DNA from: Strigamia acuminata
Lineage: Eukaryota; Arthropoda; Chilopoda; Geophilomorpha; Linotaeniidae
Assembly: GCA_949358305.1 (NCBI GenBank)
Contig: CASHSZ010000124.1
Coordinates: 64,001-115,654, forward strand
DNA length: 51,654 bases
Direction: 5' to 3'
Each line of letters starts with the position of its first letter. The first letter of the stretch is position 1. The notes beneath the pieces are model-generated. The model saw only the letters and a list, made by a program, of their open reading frames with translations, made no database searches and was not told where the DNA came from. This document shows, in pieces, positions 1 through 10,935 of the stretch. The translations under genes and the position numbers were made by a program.

Positions 1-696
1 CGATTAGTTGACCTGCTTGTTCGAGCACCCATTTGGCACTAGGCCATTTGCGGTTGGCGGAGCAGAGTGCCGCATTGACGAATGGAACAATGGTTGGTCA
101 GCAAAGCCAGCGAGAGAGGTAGTGTTTGAGGATGTTGTAGAATTTCATTTTTGGAAAGAGAAACTCAGCACTTCTCTCTCTTTTGAAGACTTGTTGTTCC
201 TGCGGTTTAAGTTAAGATAGTTTTCCGAATTTGTTTCTTAGGGAATTTAGTTATAGCATAGTTAAGTAGTCCACTCACAATGGATTCCAGTGTTGTCCCA
301 CACTCAGTTCTTGGATACATTCTGGGACTGGGGTTCAAAGGGCCAAGGCCTATTGCCTTGCAGTCAGAGTGGCAGTAGGAGAAGAAAGAGGACAATAAGC
401 CCCGTTGGTTCGGATTAAGGTTAGAAAGAGCCAAAGAGAGATAAGTCTTATTTGTCAAAACAGAAAAGAGAGGTTGTTGAAGTACGTCGATAGGGCGGGG
501 CGTTCGTCAGTCAACCCTCAAATTCCCAAAGCAGCCTCGTGACGTTGCAATGTGTAACGTGATAAGCATGAGAGATCTCGTTACAAGAGTCGCGTTGGAT
601 AGGGAATTAGCATTAACATGTGAGTGTTGAGTTAAGGGTCACTTGCATAGGTTCATTTTTGCACTGCTAACCAAAGTCAGTCGAACTGAACAATAG
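1..696. other. left flank, no gene recognised
   Basis: Moderately AT-rich unique-looking sequence. One short open stretch lies at 8-220 on the plus strand (70 codons, no ATG, a TAG directly upstream at 5-7). It ends in a charged and aromatic-rich peptide that matches no family I know. An AG immediately precedes it, so a terminal exon whose splice acceptor straddles the window edge cannot be excluded, but nothing positively supports it. No RNA gene, terminal repeat or promoter is visible. Confidence 0.5.
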
Positions 697-887
697 AAAA
701 AGGGCTTTAGTCGGTTAACAGTTGGTCCGTCGAACCCCGAGTTGGAAAAAAAAAAACGTTTAGTTGGTTAACGGTGGCCCAACAAACCCAAAGAAAAAAA
801 CGTTTAGTTGGTTAACGGTGGCCCAACAAACCCAAAGAAAAAGGCTTTAGTTGGTTAACGGTGGCCCAACAAACCCATAGAAAAAGC
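697..887 (+). repeat. short tandem array, about 44-bp unit, four copies
   Basis: Four copies of a unit reading roughly TTTAGTTGGTTAACGGTGGC, then CCAACAAACCC and an A-run. Copies begin near 701, 754, 798 and 841, with spacings of 53, 44 and 43 bp. The first copy is diverged and the middle two are nearly identical. GTTAAC occurs in each copy. Spacing differences come mainly from the A-run. It looks like ordinary minisatellite expansion and no coding role is apparent. Confidence 0.85.
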
Positions 888-1035
888 AATTAGAGAGTCT
901 TAAGCGGATGATAGTTAAGTCCGTCAGACTTAAGCAATTAAGAGGTTTTTTAAGCGGATGATAGTTCAGTCAGTCAGGCTTAAGCGAATTGGAGGTTCTT
1001 AAGCAATTGATAGTTCAGTCTATCAGGCTTAAGCA
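886..1035 (+). repeat. short tandem array of about 50 bp, three copies, each a hairpin
   Basis: Three diverged copies start near 886, 935 and 985. Each runs from a CTTAAGC-type word through GATAGTT and GTCAG to another ACTTAAGC or GCTTAAGC. The two CTTAAG words can pair, so each copy can fold into a small stem-loop. It abuts the 44-bp array directly, with a GCAATTA word at the boundary. Confidence 0.75.
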
Positions 1036-3423
1036 AGCACTTTTGTGCAAGCATTAGGGTTAGTGAAAGGTTAGGAGCCCAGAAGCAGAGTTCTTTCACT
1101 TTCTCGGTTGTTCAAGGACAGGGTACACTCGCCCTTAGTGACAAGGTGCGAGTCCAACAACCTTGATGTGAGAAAGGGCCAGGGATTCTATATTCTTTTC
1201 TCTTTTATGCAGAGCCAGGCGCTCCTTTTTTAGGTTTAGTTTCGTATACTCACTCAGGGTGCATGGGGTAAAGTTCTTGAGGGTCCTCGTCAGTCGGGGC
1301 ATAGTTTCGGTCTCGCGGGGGATGGAACGGAACAGTTTTTTGAGCGTGTCGGTTCTCTGGTGGACACTCGTGTTATTGGACCCAATACACGAGGAGCTAA
1401 TCGGTTTTAGAGGGTGAGCTTCTTCACCATACTTTAATTCCTGTTGCTCACGTTCTCCTGAGCTTCTGCGCACTGTTCAACTTTCAGTCTTGTCCATTGC
1501 TCCTCCGAGATAGGCAGTAAGCTTTGCCTTGGTACTTAGATTGTGCAAGGAAGTCTTCTCCTCCTTTGGATCCGGGTTTCTTTTACCTATGCACGAAATT
1601 GAGTCAGTTAATTCGTCAAATGCGTCAAGCATTGGGAGATGTGCGATCAAGGTTGAGCGGATCGCAACTTGTTTTCACGCCCCCTCCTACCCAAAGTTTT
1701 GAGCACAGAAGCACAAGTGTTTTGGCTGAACACAGGTGCACAACTGTTTTTTTTGGGGTTCCTGAGAGAAAAGGTCGAGGGTTAGATCTAAAGAGTAAGT
1801 CGTGATTTCGAGTTCCCTTGGGCTAGCTTCCGATAGGAGGACGTAGAGGCGACGATATAGTAGAAATTAGTAATTAGTCTTTTTTTTTTAGTGTTTGAGT
1901 TCAGAGCTTTTTGCGACGAGTCTGACGGTCACACGTCCATGGGGTTTGGGTTAGTGGCGTGTCAGATACTCGCGGAAGTCTTCTGAAACAAAAGCTTAGT
2001 TAGTCAAAGGTTAGTTAATTCATAGTTTTTACCTTTAAAAAGTGGCTTTCTCTCACAAAGAAATCCACAGGTGTTGTTTTTTCCAAGCTTTTTTGGCTCT
2101 GGCATTAGTGGTTTAAACGCCGTGGCAGCTTTCTTTTTCTGTCGGGAGGAAAATGGGTTATGATAGAAAGGAAGGTTTAGCTGAGATATTAGCCAGAGAG
2201 AAGGTCGAATTGAAGAGAAAGCATTGAGGATAATTCGCGGTGTCAGGGGATACCCCTAGTTTTTTGTTAAAAAAGGGAATTATGTGTTGTGCTCTTAGAT
2301 TCAAATTTTTGGCTTGTCTTGCGTTAGTTTAGCAGAGCCCTGCTTGTAGTAGAAAAAAAATGAGAAAAGATTTTGTACTAATAGTCGGGTGGGGCACGAT
2401 TGAAGTTACCTGTCTTAAATTTAAGTGGCCGCTTCTCGTTGTGAGAGTTCTAGAGAGGTTTGAATGGAGATTTCACTAAGGGAGGGGTTTTGTTTTCTGC
2501 AATGTCAACGGGTAACTGTTTTTAAAAGTGAGCACAATTTTCTTAATTTTTCAAGTGTATTTAGACTGGGGGTGTGTTCTTTGACATTGCGCGTTATTGG
2601 TTCCAATTGGTTTTTTGGTTCATTACACAGTTTAGTTTAGTTCTTTCTAGTTGAAGATATTTTAGTTTAAAGGAAATTGGGCACGAGTTTACCTTTGCGG
2701 TGAGTTGCCGCCTGATTGGACGGTCGATGGCTTGGCTGATTGTTTGTCATCAAGTCGTGAGTTGATCGCCTGTTTAGGTTGGTCGCTTGGTGTCCCAACG
2801 GTGAATTGGTTGTCTTTGTTTAGTTAGATAGGAATTTTCTTTAGCTTTCTGCGGCATTTTCGTTTCAGTTTGATGTCAACTTTGGCAGGCTTCCTGATTG
2901 GATCAATGGCTGAGCTCAGGTGCTTGCGTGCGTCGGTGTCTTTAGAAGCGAATTTTGTCTGAGGATTCAAACTACCTCTTAAAGGAAGTGTATGAGAAGT
3001 AGGTTTGTTAATTTAGCTTTAAGGTTATTCGTGGTTTAGTGGTGTCTTGTCTTTGACTGACCCCCTTGGTTGTGGGTCTCAGTTTCCCAAGGTTGACTGC
3101 AGGTCAATCTTTATGGGAGAGACAAGCTCCTTTTTTTTTGTGATTGTTAGTCGTTTCTTTGTATTACGAGTTGCAAGTTAGAGTTCTGTTATTTTGCAGT
3201 ATGCCTAGGGTATTCTCGTCTCAAGGGACCCGCTCCTGTTCGTGTTAATGTATTGTTAACAGAAGAGTCAATATATTTTCGTTTGGGAAAAGGGGTTCTA
3301 TGATTCGTTGTGGATTCTTGCCAAAAGATATAGGCAAGGTGAAAGTCAAGCTGCTCGGTCTTTTCTTCTTGGGTGCGGTTCCTTCAGGGCGGCTGCTCTC
3401 TTCCTTTTTCGGCCGGGAGCGAT

Positions 3424-3480
3424 GTTGCGAGCAAGGACGCAACAAAAAGATTAGAAGACTCGCGTTTCACCTCTGAAAAT
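3424..3480 (+). repeat. dispersed repeat copy 1 (partner at 50188-50241)
   Basis: About 55 bp here, beginning TGTTGCGAGCAAGGACGCAA and continuing through GAAGACTCGCGTTTCACC, match 50188-50241 in the same orientation with a few substitutions and one-base gaps. The two copies lie about 46.8 kb apart on either side of both fold-back structures. They most likely mark the same dispersed element family in both flanks. Confidence 0.7.
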
Positions 3481-4126
3481 GGTAGAAGATCTTTTTAATT
3501 TTAGTCCATAGTTTTGACCATGAGTTTGGGACATATCTGAGATGTCCAGTTGCCGGTTTTGACCGACGGTCGCATGCAGAGCAGACCTCGGCGGTTGTCG
3601 TGTTGTCGATCGCACCTGGAATTGGTCAGGGGATATGTCTTTGATCGTTTTGTGGTTGTTTTAGTATTTGTTATTAGTTGTTTACCTCTGTTATTTGCTT
3701 TTGAGACGTTTTTGTGTTCGGTTCGGGTTCCAGTACACTTGTGAATGAGCTGAGTGTATATTCTCAGCATAATCGCCATAGCATAGGTCAACTGGATTCA
3801 GGAAACTGTGTATTTATTAGTTTTAAAGAGGTTTTACATATTGTTTTGACGGTTGCTAACCTTTGCTGGATGTTTTAGTGTTTTGATGCTCATTGGAGAC
3901 GTGGGACAGCAAGAAACAAACGGTTTTGGGTGTCCTTGGCATTTGAGTGCACATGAGCGCATTGGGATCGTGTTCGGGAGAGAGAGAGACCAGGAAACGC
4001 CTCGTTTGGCTTCCCTGCAACGTCCCCACACTGAGTTTGGAAGTCCCAGCGCTGTTGTCATGCCTTGGTCGACCCTGGAAGTCTGTTTGACTCGTTTCTG
4101 CTCTCATTCACGGCAGTTAGCAACTG

Positions 4127-4139
4127 CCTGGCCGCCATT
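4127..4139 (-). promoter_or_regulatory. YY1-like motif
   Basis: GCCGCCATTTTGG is the reverse complement of the animal YY1 consensus AAnATGGCGGC. It sits next to a perfect GGCAGTT / AACTGCC stem-loop in a GC-raised patch. A single short motif occurs by chance at this scale, so the match is real but the function is a guess. Confidence 0.25.
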
Positions 4140-4454
4140 TTGGAAAGGAGCGGTTCTCTTTGTGTTTGAGCACTGCTGGGAGATTTTCCTAGAACATAGC
4201 AAGCTGGGTAGCAATATTTATTTTAATACTTTGTGATTTTATAGAAGTGTTTTAACTGTACATTTGTTAATTTCACTTAACTTTACAAACAAGTGCAGAG
4301 ATGAGTATTGAGGTAGGCTGCCTTGCCATTGGTTGTTAATCTTCTTTTTGCTTTGTTAATTGTTAAGTATATTTTAGATTGAGTTTTGCCTTGGTTTCAT
4401 TGCTTTATTTTGTCTAAATTCTATTTATGTTTTAAGAACAAATGTACATAGGTT

Positions 4455-4918
4455 TTAAGCTATTTTAGTTCAGATTGAATTACGCCATTGTTGCATCATT
4501 GCATTGTAGCTTGTTGTTGCTATGATTTAGTTGCTAGGCGCACTGTTGTTAGAGTAGGTTGCTAAAGAAGCAATAGTTGTTATCTGTTGTTAAGAATAAA
4601 GCCAGTTGATGTGTTTTTACTCTGCTTTGGGTGAATCATTTCTGATCTGGTTTTCTGCTACAAGAAACATGATAATGAGTGAGTAGAGAGTTTTGCATGC
4701 TCTCCTCCTCACTGAAGGCACAAGGTTTTTTCCCCAGTATCCAGAGAGCTGCTTTAATCACTTCAACTAAATGCAGTTGGGCCTAATTTCTCCAGATGCA
4801 TTTAGGCCTACAACTTGGGCTGAGAATTCAACTTGTTTCATCATCCACTATACAGTCTCGGGCGGTTTCCAGAGTTTGGTGACCAATTCGCCAGTCTTTT
4901 CCTGTGAGATCCAAGGTT
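4455..4918 (+). repeat. unique left end of the fold-back
   Basis: 464 bp of non-satellite sequence, mirrored at 31313-31776. It starts at TTAA and runs into the first satellite monomer around TTGCTACACTTATATTG, where the array norm is TTGCTAAAACTTATATTG, so the junction is a smooth graft onto a monomer. An AATAAA lies at 4595-4600. No open frame of note. If the structure is mobile, this would be its terminal inverted repeat proper. Confidence 0.85.
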
Positions 4919-7229
4919 GTTTGCTACACTTATATTGAAGGCTTCTACTAAGGTTTAAACACTATTTCTGAACATTCAGAGACATTGGTCTTGTGGTGTT
5001 TGTGCTAAGTCAACTGCGATGTGAAATGAGCTCAAAATTTTTTTTTCAAAATTTAATGCTTGGGTGTTGCTAAAACTTATATTGAAGGCTTCTACTAAGG
5101 TTTAAACACTATTTCTGAACATTCAGAGACATTGGACTTGTGGTGTTTGTGCTAAGTCAACTGTGATGAGATCCAAAGTCTATTCTCCCAAATCATTGGT
5201 TGGATGTTTCTAAAACTTACATTGGAGCCTTCTACTAAGGTTTAAACACTATTTCTGAACATTCAGAGACATTGGTCTTGTGGTGTTTGTGCTAAGTCAA
5301 CTGTGATGAGATCAAAAGTCTTTTCTCCCAAATCATCGGTTGGATGTTTCTAAAACTTATATTGGAGCCTTCTACTAAGGTTTAAACACTATTTCTGAAC
5401 ATTCAGAGACATTGGTCTTGTGGTGTTTGTGCTAAGTCAACTGTGATGAGATCAAAAGTCTATTCTCCCAAATCATTGGTTGGATGTTTCTAAAACTTAC
5501 ATTGGAGCCTTCTACTAAGGTTTAAACACTATTTCTGAACATTCAGAGACATTGGTCTTGTGGTGTTTGTGCTAAGTCAACTGTGATGAGATCAAAAGTC
5601 TATTCTCCCAAATCATCGGTTGGATGTTTCTAAAACTTACATTGGAGCCTTCTACTAAGGTTTAAACACTATTTCTGAACATTCAGAGACATTGGTCTTG
5701 TGGTGTTTGTGCTAAGTCAACTGCGATGTGAAATAAGCTCAAAATTTTTTTTTCAAAATTTATTGCTTGGGTGTTGCTAAAACTTACATTGAAGGCTTCT
5801 ACTAAGGTTTAAACACTATTTCTAAACATTCAGAACCATTGGTCTTGTGGTGTTTGTGCTAAGTCAACTGTGATGAGATCAAAAGTCTATTCTCCTAAAT
5901 CATCGGTTGGATGTTTCTAAAACTTACATTGGAGCCTTCTACTAAGGTTTAAACACTATTTCTGAACATTCAGAGACATTGGTCTTGTGGTGTTTGTGCT
6001 AAGTCAACTGCGATGTGAAATGAGCTCAAAATTTTTTTTTCAAAATTTATTGCTTGGGTGTTGCTAAAACTTATATTGAAGGCTTCTACTAAGGTTTAAA
6101 CACTATTTCTGAACATTCAGAGACATTGGTCTTGTGGTGTTTGTGCTAAGTCAACTGCGATGTGAAATGAGCTCAAAATTTTTTTTTCAAAATTTAATGC
6201 TTGGGTGTTGCTAAAACTTATATTGAAGGCTTCTACTAAGGTTTAAACACTATTTCTGAACATTCAGAGACATTGGACTTGTGGTGTTTGTGCTAAGTCA
6301 ACTGTGATGAGATCCAAAGTCTATTCTCCCAAATCATTGGTTGGATGTTTCTAAAACTTACATTGGAGCCTTCTACTAAGGTTTAAACACTATTTCTGAA
6401 CATTCAGAGACATTGGTCTTGTGGTGTTTGTGCTAAGTCAACTGTGATGAGATCAAAAGTCTTTTCTCCCAAATCATCGGTTGGATGTTTCTAAAACTTA
6501 CATTGGAGCCTTCTACTAAGGTTTAAACACTATTTCTGAACATTCAGAGACATTGGTCTTGTGGTGTTTGTGCTAAGTCAACTGTGATGAGATCAAAAGT
6601 CTATTCTCCCAAATCATTGGTTGGATGTTTCTAAAACTTACATTGGAGCCTTCTACTAAGGTTTAAACACTATTTCTGAACATTCAGAGACATTGGTCTT
6701 GTGGTGTTTGTGCTAAGTCAACTGTGATGAGATCAAAAGTCTATTCTCCCAAATCATCGGTTAAATGTTTCTAAAACTTACATTGGAGCCTTCTACTAAA
6801 GTTTAAACACTATTTCTGAACATTCAGAGACATTGGTCTTGTGGTGTTTGTGCTAAGTCAACTGTGATGAGATCAAAAGTCTATTCTCCCAAATCATCGG
6901 TTGGATGTTTCTAAAACTTACATTGGAGCCTTCTACTAAGGTTTAAACACTATTTCTGAACATTCAGAGACATTGGACTTGTGGTGTTTGTGCTAAGTCA
7001 ACTGCGATGTGAAATGAGCTCAAAATTTTTTTTTCAAAATTTATTGCTTGGGTGTTGCTAAAACTTAGATTGAAGGCTTCTACTAAGGTTTAAACACTAT
7101 TTCTGAACATACAGAGACATTGGACTTGTGGTGTTTGTGCTAAGTAACTGTGATGAGATCAAAAGTCTATTCTCCCAAATCATTGCTTGGATGTTGCTAA
7201 AACTTACATTGAAGGCTTCTACTAAGGTT

Positions 7230-8080
7230 TAAACACTATTTCTGAACATTCAGAGACATTGGTCTTGTGGTGTTTATGCTAAGTCAACTGTGATGAGATC
7301 AAAAGTCTATTCTCCCAAATCATCGGTTGGATGTTTCTAAAACTTACATTGGAGCCTTCTACTAAGGTTTAAACACTATTTCTGAACATTCAGAGACATT
7401 GGTCTTGTGGTGTTTGTGCTAAGTCAACTGTGATGAAATCAAAAGTCTATTCTCCCAAATCATTGGTTGGATGTTTCTAAAACTTACATTGGAGCCTTCT
7501 ACTAAGGTTTAAACACTATTTCTGAACATTCAGAGACATTGGTCTTGTGGTGTTTGTGCTAAGTCAACTGTGATGAGATCAAAAGTCTATTCTCCCAAAT
7601 CATCGGTTAAATGTTTCTAAAACTTACATTGGAGCCTTCTACTAAGGTTTAAACACTATTTCTGAACATTCAGAGACATTGGTCTTGTGGTGTTTGTGCT
7701 AAGTCAACTGTGATGAGATCAAAAGTCTATTCTCCCAAATCATCGGTTGGATGTTTCTAAAACTTACATTGGAGCCTTCTACTAAGGTTTAAACACTATT
7801 TCTGAACATTCAGAGACATTGGTCTTGTGGTGTTTGTGCTAAGTCAACTGTGATGAAATCAAAAGTCTATTCTCCCAAATCATTGGTTGGATGTTTCTAA
7901 AACTTACATTGGAGCCTTCTACTAAGGTTTAAACACTATTTCTGAACATTCAGAGACATTGGTCTTGTGGTGTTTGTGCTAAGTCAACTGTGATGAGATC
8001 AAAAGTCTATTCTCCCAAATCATCGGTTAAATGTTTCTAAAACTTACATTGGAGCCTTCTACTAAGGTTTAAACACTATT
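7230..8080 (+). repeat. three-monomer (420-bp) higher-order block, duplicated
   Basis: Private variants recur at exactly 420 bp. ATGAAATC (A for G in ATGAGATC) is found at 7434 and 7854, each followed one monomer later by GGTTAAATG and then GGTTGGATG. The same pair occurs inverted at 28377 and 28797. This is a local tandem duplication of three 140-bp monomers. Confidence 0.8.
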
Positions 8081-9507
8081 TCTGAACATTCAGAGACATT
8101 GGTCTTGTGGTGTTTGTGCTAAGTCAACTGTGATGAGATCAAAAGTCTATTCTCCCAAATCATCGGTTGGATGTTTCTAAAACTTACATTGGAGCCTTCT
8201 ACTAAGGTTTAAACACTATTTCTGAACATTCAGAGACATTGGACTTGTGGTGTTTGTGCTAAGTCAACTGCGATGTGAAATAAGCTCAAAATTTTTTTTT
8301 CAAAATTTGTTGCTTGGGTGTTGCTAAAACTTAGATTGAAGGCTTCTACTAAGGTTTAAACACTATTTCTGAACATTCAGAGACATTGGTCTTGTGGTGT
8401 TTGTGCTAAGTCAACTGTGATGAGATCAAAAGTCTATTCTCCCAAATCATCAGTTGGATGTTTCTAAAACTTACATTGGAGCCTTCTACTAAGGTTTAAA
8501 CACTATTTCTGAACATTCAGAGACATTGGACTTGTGGTGTTTGTGCTAAGTCAACTGCGATGTGAAATGAGCTCAAAATTTTTTTTTCAAAATTTATTGC
8601 TTGGGTGTTGCTAAAACTTATATTGAAGGCTTCTACTAAGGTTTAAACACTATTTCTGAACATTCAGAGACATTGGTCTTGTGGTGTTTGTGCTAAGTCA
8701 ACTGCGATGTGAAATGAGCTCAAAATTTTTTTTTCAAAATTTAATGCTTGGGTGTTGCTAAAACTTATATTGAAGGCTTCTACTAAGGTTTAAACACTAT
8801 TTCTGAACATTCAGAGACATTGGACTTGTGGTGTTTGTGCTAAGTCAACTGTGATGAGATCCAAAGTCTATTCTCCCAAATCATTGGTTGGATGTTTCTA
8901 AAACTTACATTGGAGCCTTCTACTAAGGTTTAAACACTATTTCTGAACATTCAGAGACATTGGTCTTGTGGTGTTTGTGCTAAGTCAACTGTGATGAGAT
9001 CAAAAGTCTTTTCTCCCAAATCATCGGTTGGATGTTTCTAAAACTTATATTGGAGCCTTCTACTAAGGTTTAAACACTATTTCTGAACATTCAGAGACAT
9101 TGGTTTTGTGGTGTTTGTGCTAAGTCAACTGTGATGAGATCAAAAGTCTATTCTCCCAAATCATTGGTTGGATGTTTCTAAAACTTACATTGGAGTCTTC
9201 TACTAAGGTTTAAACACTATTTCTGAACATTCAGAGACATTGGTCTTGTGGTGTTTGTGCTAAGTCAACTGTGATGAGATCAAAAGTCTATTCTCCCAAA
9301 TCATCGGTTAAATGTTTCTAAAACTTACATTGGAGCCTTCTACTAAGGTTTAAACACTAATTCTGAACATTCAGAGACATTGGTCTTGTGGTGTTTGTGC
9401 TAAGTCAACTGCGATGTGAAATGAGCTCAAAATTTTTTTTTCAAAATTTATTGCTTGGGTGTTGCTAAAACTTAGATTGAAGGCTTCTACTAAGGTTTAA
9501 ACACTAT
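8080..9507 (+). repeat. ten-monomer (1428-bp) higher-order unit, copy 1
   Basis: 1428 bp equals six 140-bp plus four 147-bp monomers. Private variants TGGTTTTGTG (9101), GGAGTCTTC (9192), CACTAATTCTG (9355) and GATCCAAAG (8858) all recur 1428 bp downstream. One visible difference is CATCAGTTGG here against CATCGGTTGG in copy 2. Confidence 0.85.
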
Positions 9508-10935
9508 TTCTGAACATACAGAGACATTGGTCTTGTGGTGTTTGTGCTAAGTCAACTGTGATGAGATCAAAAGTCTATTCTCCCAAATCATCGGTTGGAT
9601 GTTTCTAAAACTTACATTGGAGCCTTCTACTAAGGTTTAAACACTATTTCTGAACATTCAGAGACATTGGACTTGTGGTGTTTGTGCTAAGTCAACTGCG
9701 ATGTGAAATAAGCTCAAAATTTTTTTTTCAAAATTTGTTGCTTGGGTGTTGCTAAAACTTAGATTGAAGGCTTCTACTAAGGTTTAAACACTATTTCTGA
9801 ACATTCAGAGACATTGGTCTTGTGGTGTTTGTGCTAAGTCAACTGTGATGAGATCAAAAGTCTATTCTCCCAAATCATCGGTTGGATGTTTCTAAAACTT
9901 ACATTGGAGCCTTCTACTAAGGTTTAAACACTATTTCTGAACATTCAGAGACATTGGACTTGTGGTGTTTGTGCTAAGTCAACTGCGATGTGAAATGAGC
10001 TCAAAATTTTTTTTTCAAAATTTATTGCTTGGGTGTTGCTAAAACTTATATTGAAGGCTTCTACTAAGGTTTAAACACTATTTCTGAACATTCAGAGACA
10101 TTGGTCTTGTGGTGTTTGTGCTAAGTCAACTGCGATGTGAAATGAGCTCAAAATTTTTTTTTCAAAATTTAATGCTTGGGTGTTGCTAAAACTTATATTG
10201 AAGGCTTCTACTAAGGTTTAAACACTATTTCTGAACATTCAGAGACATTGGACTTGTGGTGTTTGTGCTAAGTCAACTGTGATGAGATCCAAAGTCTATT
10301 CTCCCAAATCATTGGTTGGATGTTTCTAAAACTTACATTGGAGCCTTCTACTAAGGTTTAAACACTATTTCTGAACATTCAGAGACATTGGTCTTGTGGT
10401 GTTTGTGCTAAGTCAACTGTGATGAGATCAAAAGTCTTTTCTCCCAAATCATCGGTTGGATGTTTCTAAAACTTATATTGGAGCCTTCTACTAAGGTTTA
10501 AACACTATTTCTGAACATTCAGAGACATTGGTTTTGTGGTGTTTGTGCTAAGTCAACTGTGATGAGATCAAAAGTCTATTCTCCCAAATCATTGGTTGGA
10601 TGTTTCTAAAACTTACATTGGAGTCTTCTACTAAGGTTTAAACACTATTTCTGAACATTCAGAGACATTGGTCTTGTGGTGTTTGTGCTAAGTCAACTGT
10701 GATGAGATCAAAAGTCTATTCTCCCAAATCATCGGTTAAATGTTTCTAAAACTTACATTGGAGCCTTCTACTAAGGTTTAAACACTAATTCTGAACATTC
10801 AGAGACATTGGTCTTGTGGTGTTTGTGCTAAGTCAACTGCGATGTGAAATGAGCTCAAAATTTTTTTTTCAAAATTTATTGCTTGGGTGTTGCTAAAACT
10901 TAGATTGAAGGCTTCTACTAAAGTTTAAACACTAT
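9508..10935 (+). repeat. ten-monomer (1428-bp) higher-order unit, copy 2
   Basis: Direct tandem partner of the preceding unit, with the variants at 10286, 10529, 10620 and 10783. Both copies are also present inverted at about 25296-26723 and 26724-28151, so the duplication existed before, or was copied with, the inversion. Confidence 0.85.

Larger units (their letters stand above)
1036..4454. other. left flank, 3.4 kb without a recognisable gene
   Basis: I read both strands and found no family-level protein signal. The longest open stretch is 3853-4236 plus (127 codons, starting at TTG). It overlaps a patch of higher GC that is also open on the minus strand (3834-4107), as expected of chance frames in a GC-rich patch. 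Poly-T runs (1881, 3130) and many TTTTAG words resemble introns or old transposon sequence. At 4105-4135 there is a perfect 7-bp stem (GGCAGTT / AACTGCC) next to a YY1-like motif. Confidence 0.5.

Noticed and set aside
8-220. 70-codon frame at the left edge
   Set aside because: No ATG, in-frame TAG just upstream, no recognised similarity. A terminal exon is possible but cannot be shown from this window.
1135-1473. 112-codon minus-strand frame
   Set aside because: Composition looks random and no motif or neighbouring exon signal supports it.
3834-4236. Overlapping frames of 75-127 codons on both strands
   Set aside because: Open on both strands in a short GC-rich patch and without ATG for the longest; no family signal.
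1-4454. LTR retrotransposon in the left flank
   Set aside because: No paired long terminal repeats, primer binding site, polypurine tract or pol-like frame could be identified.
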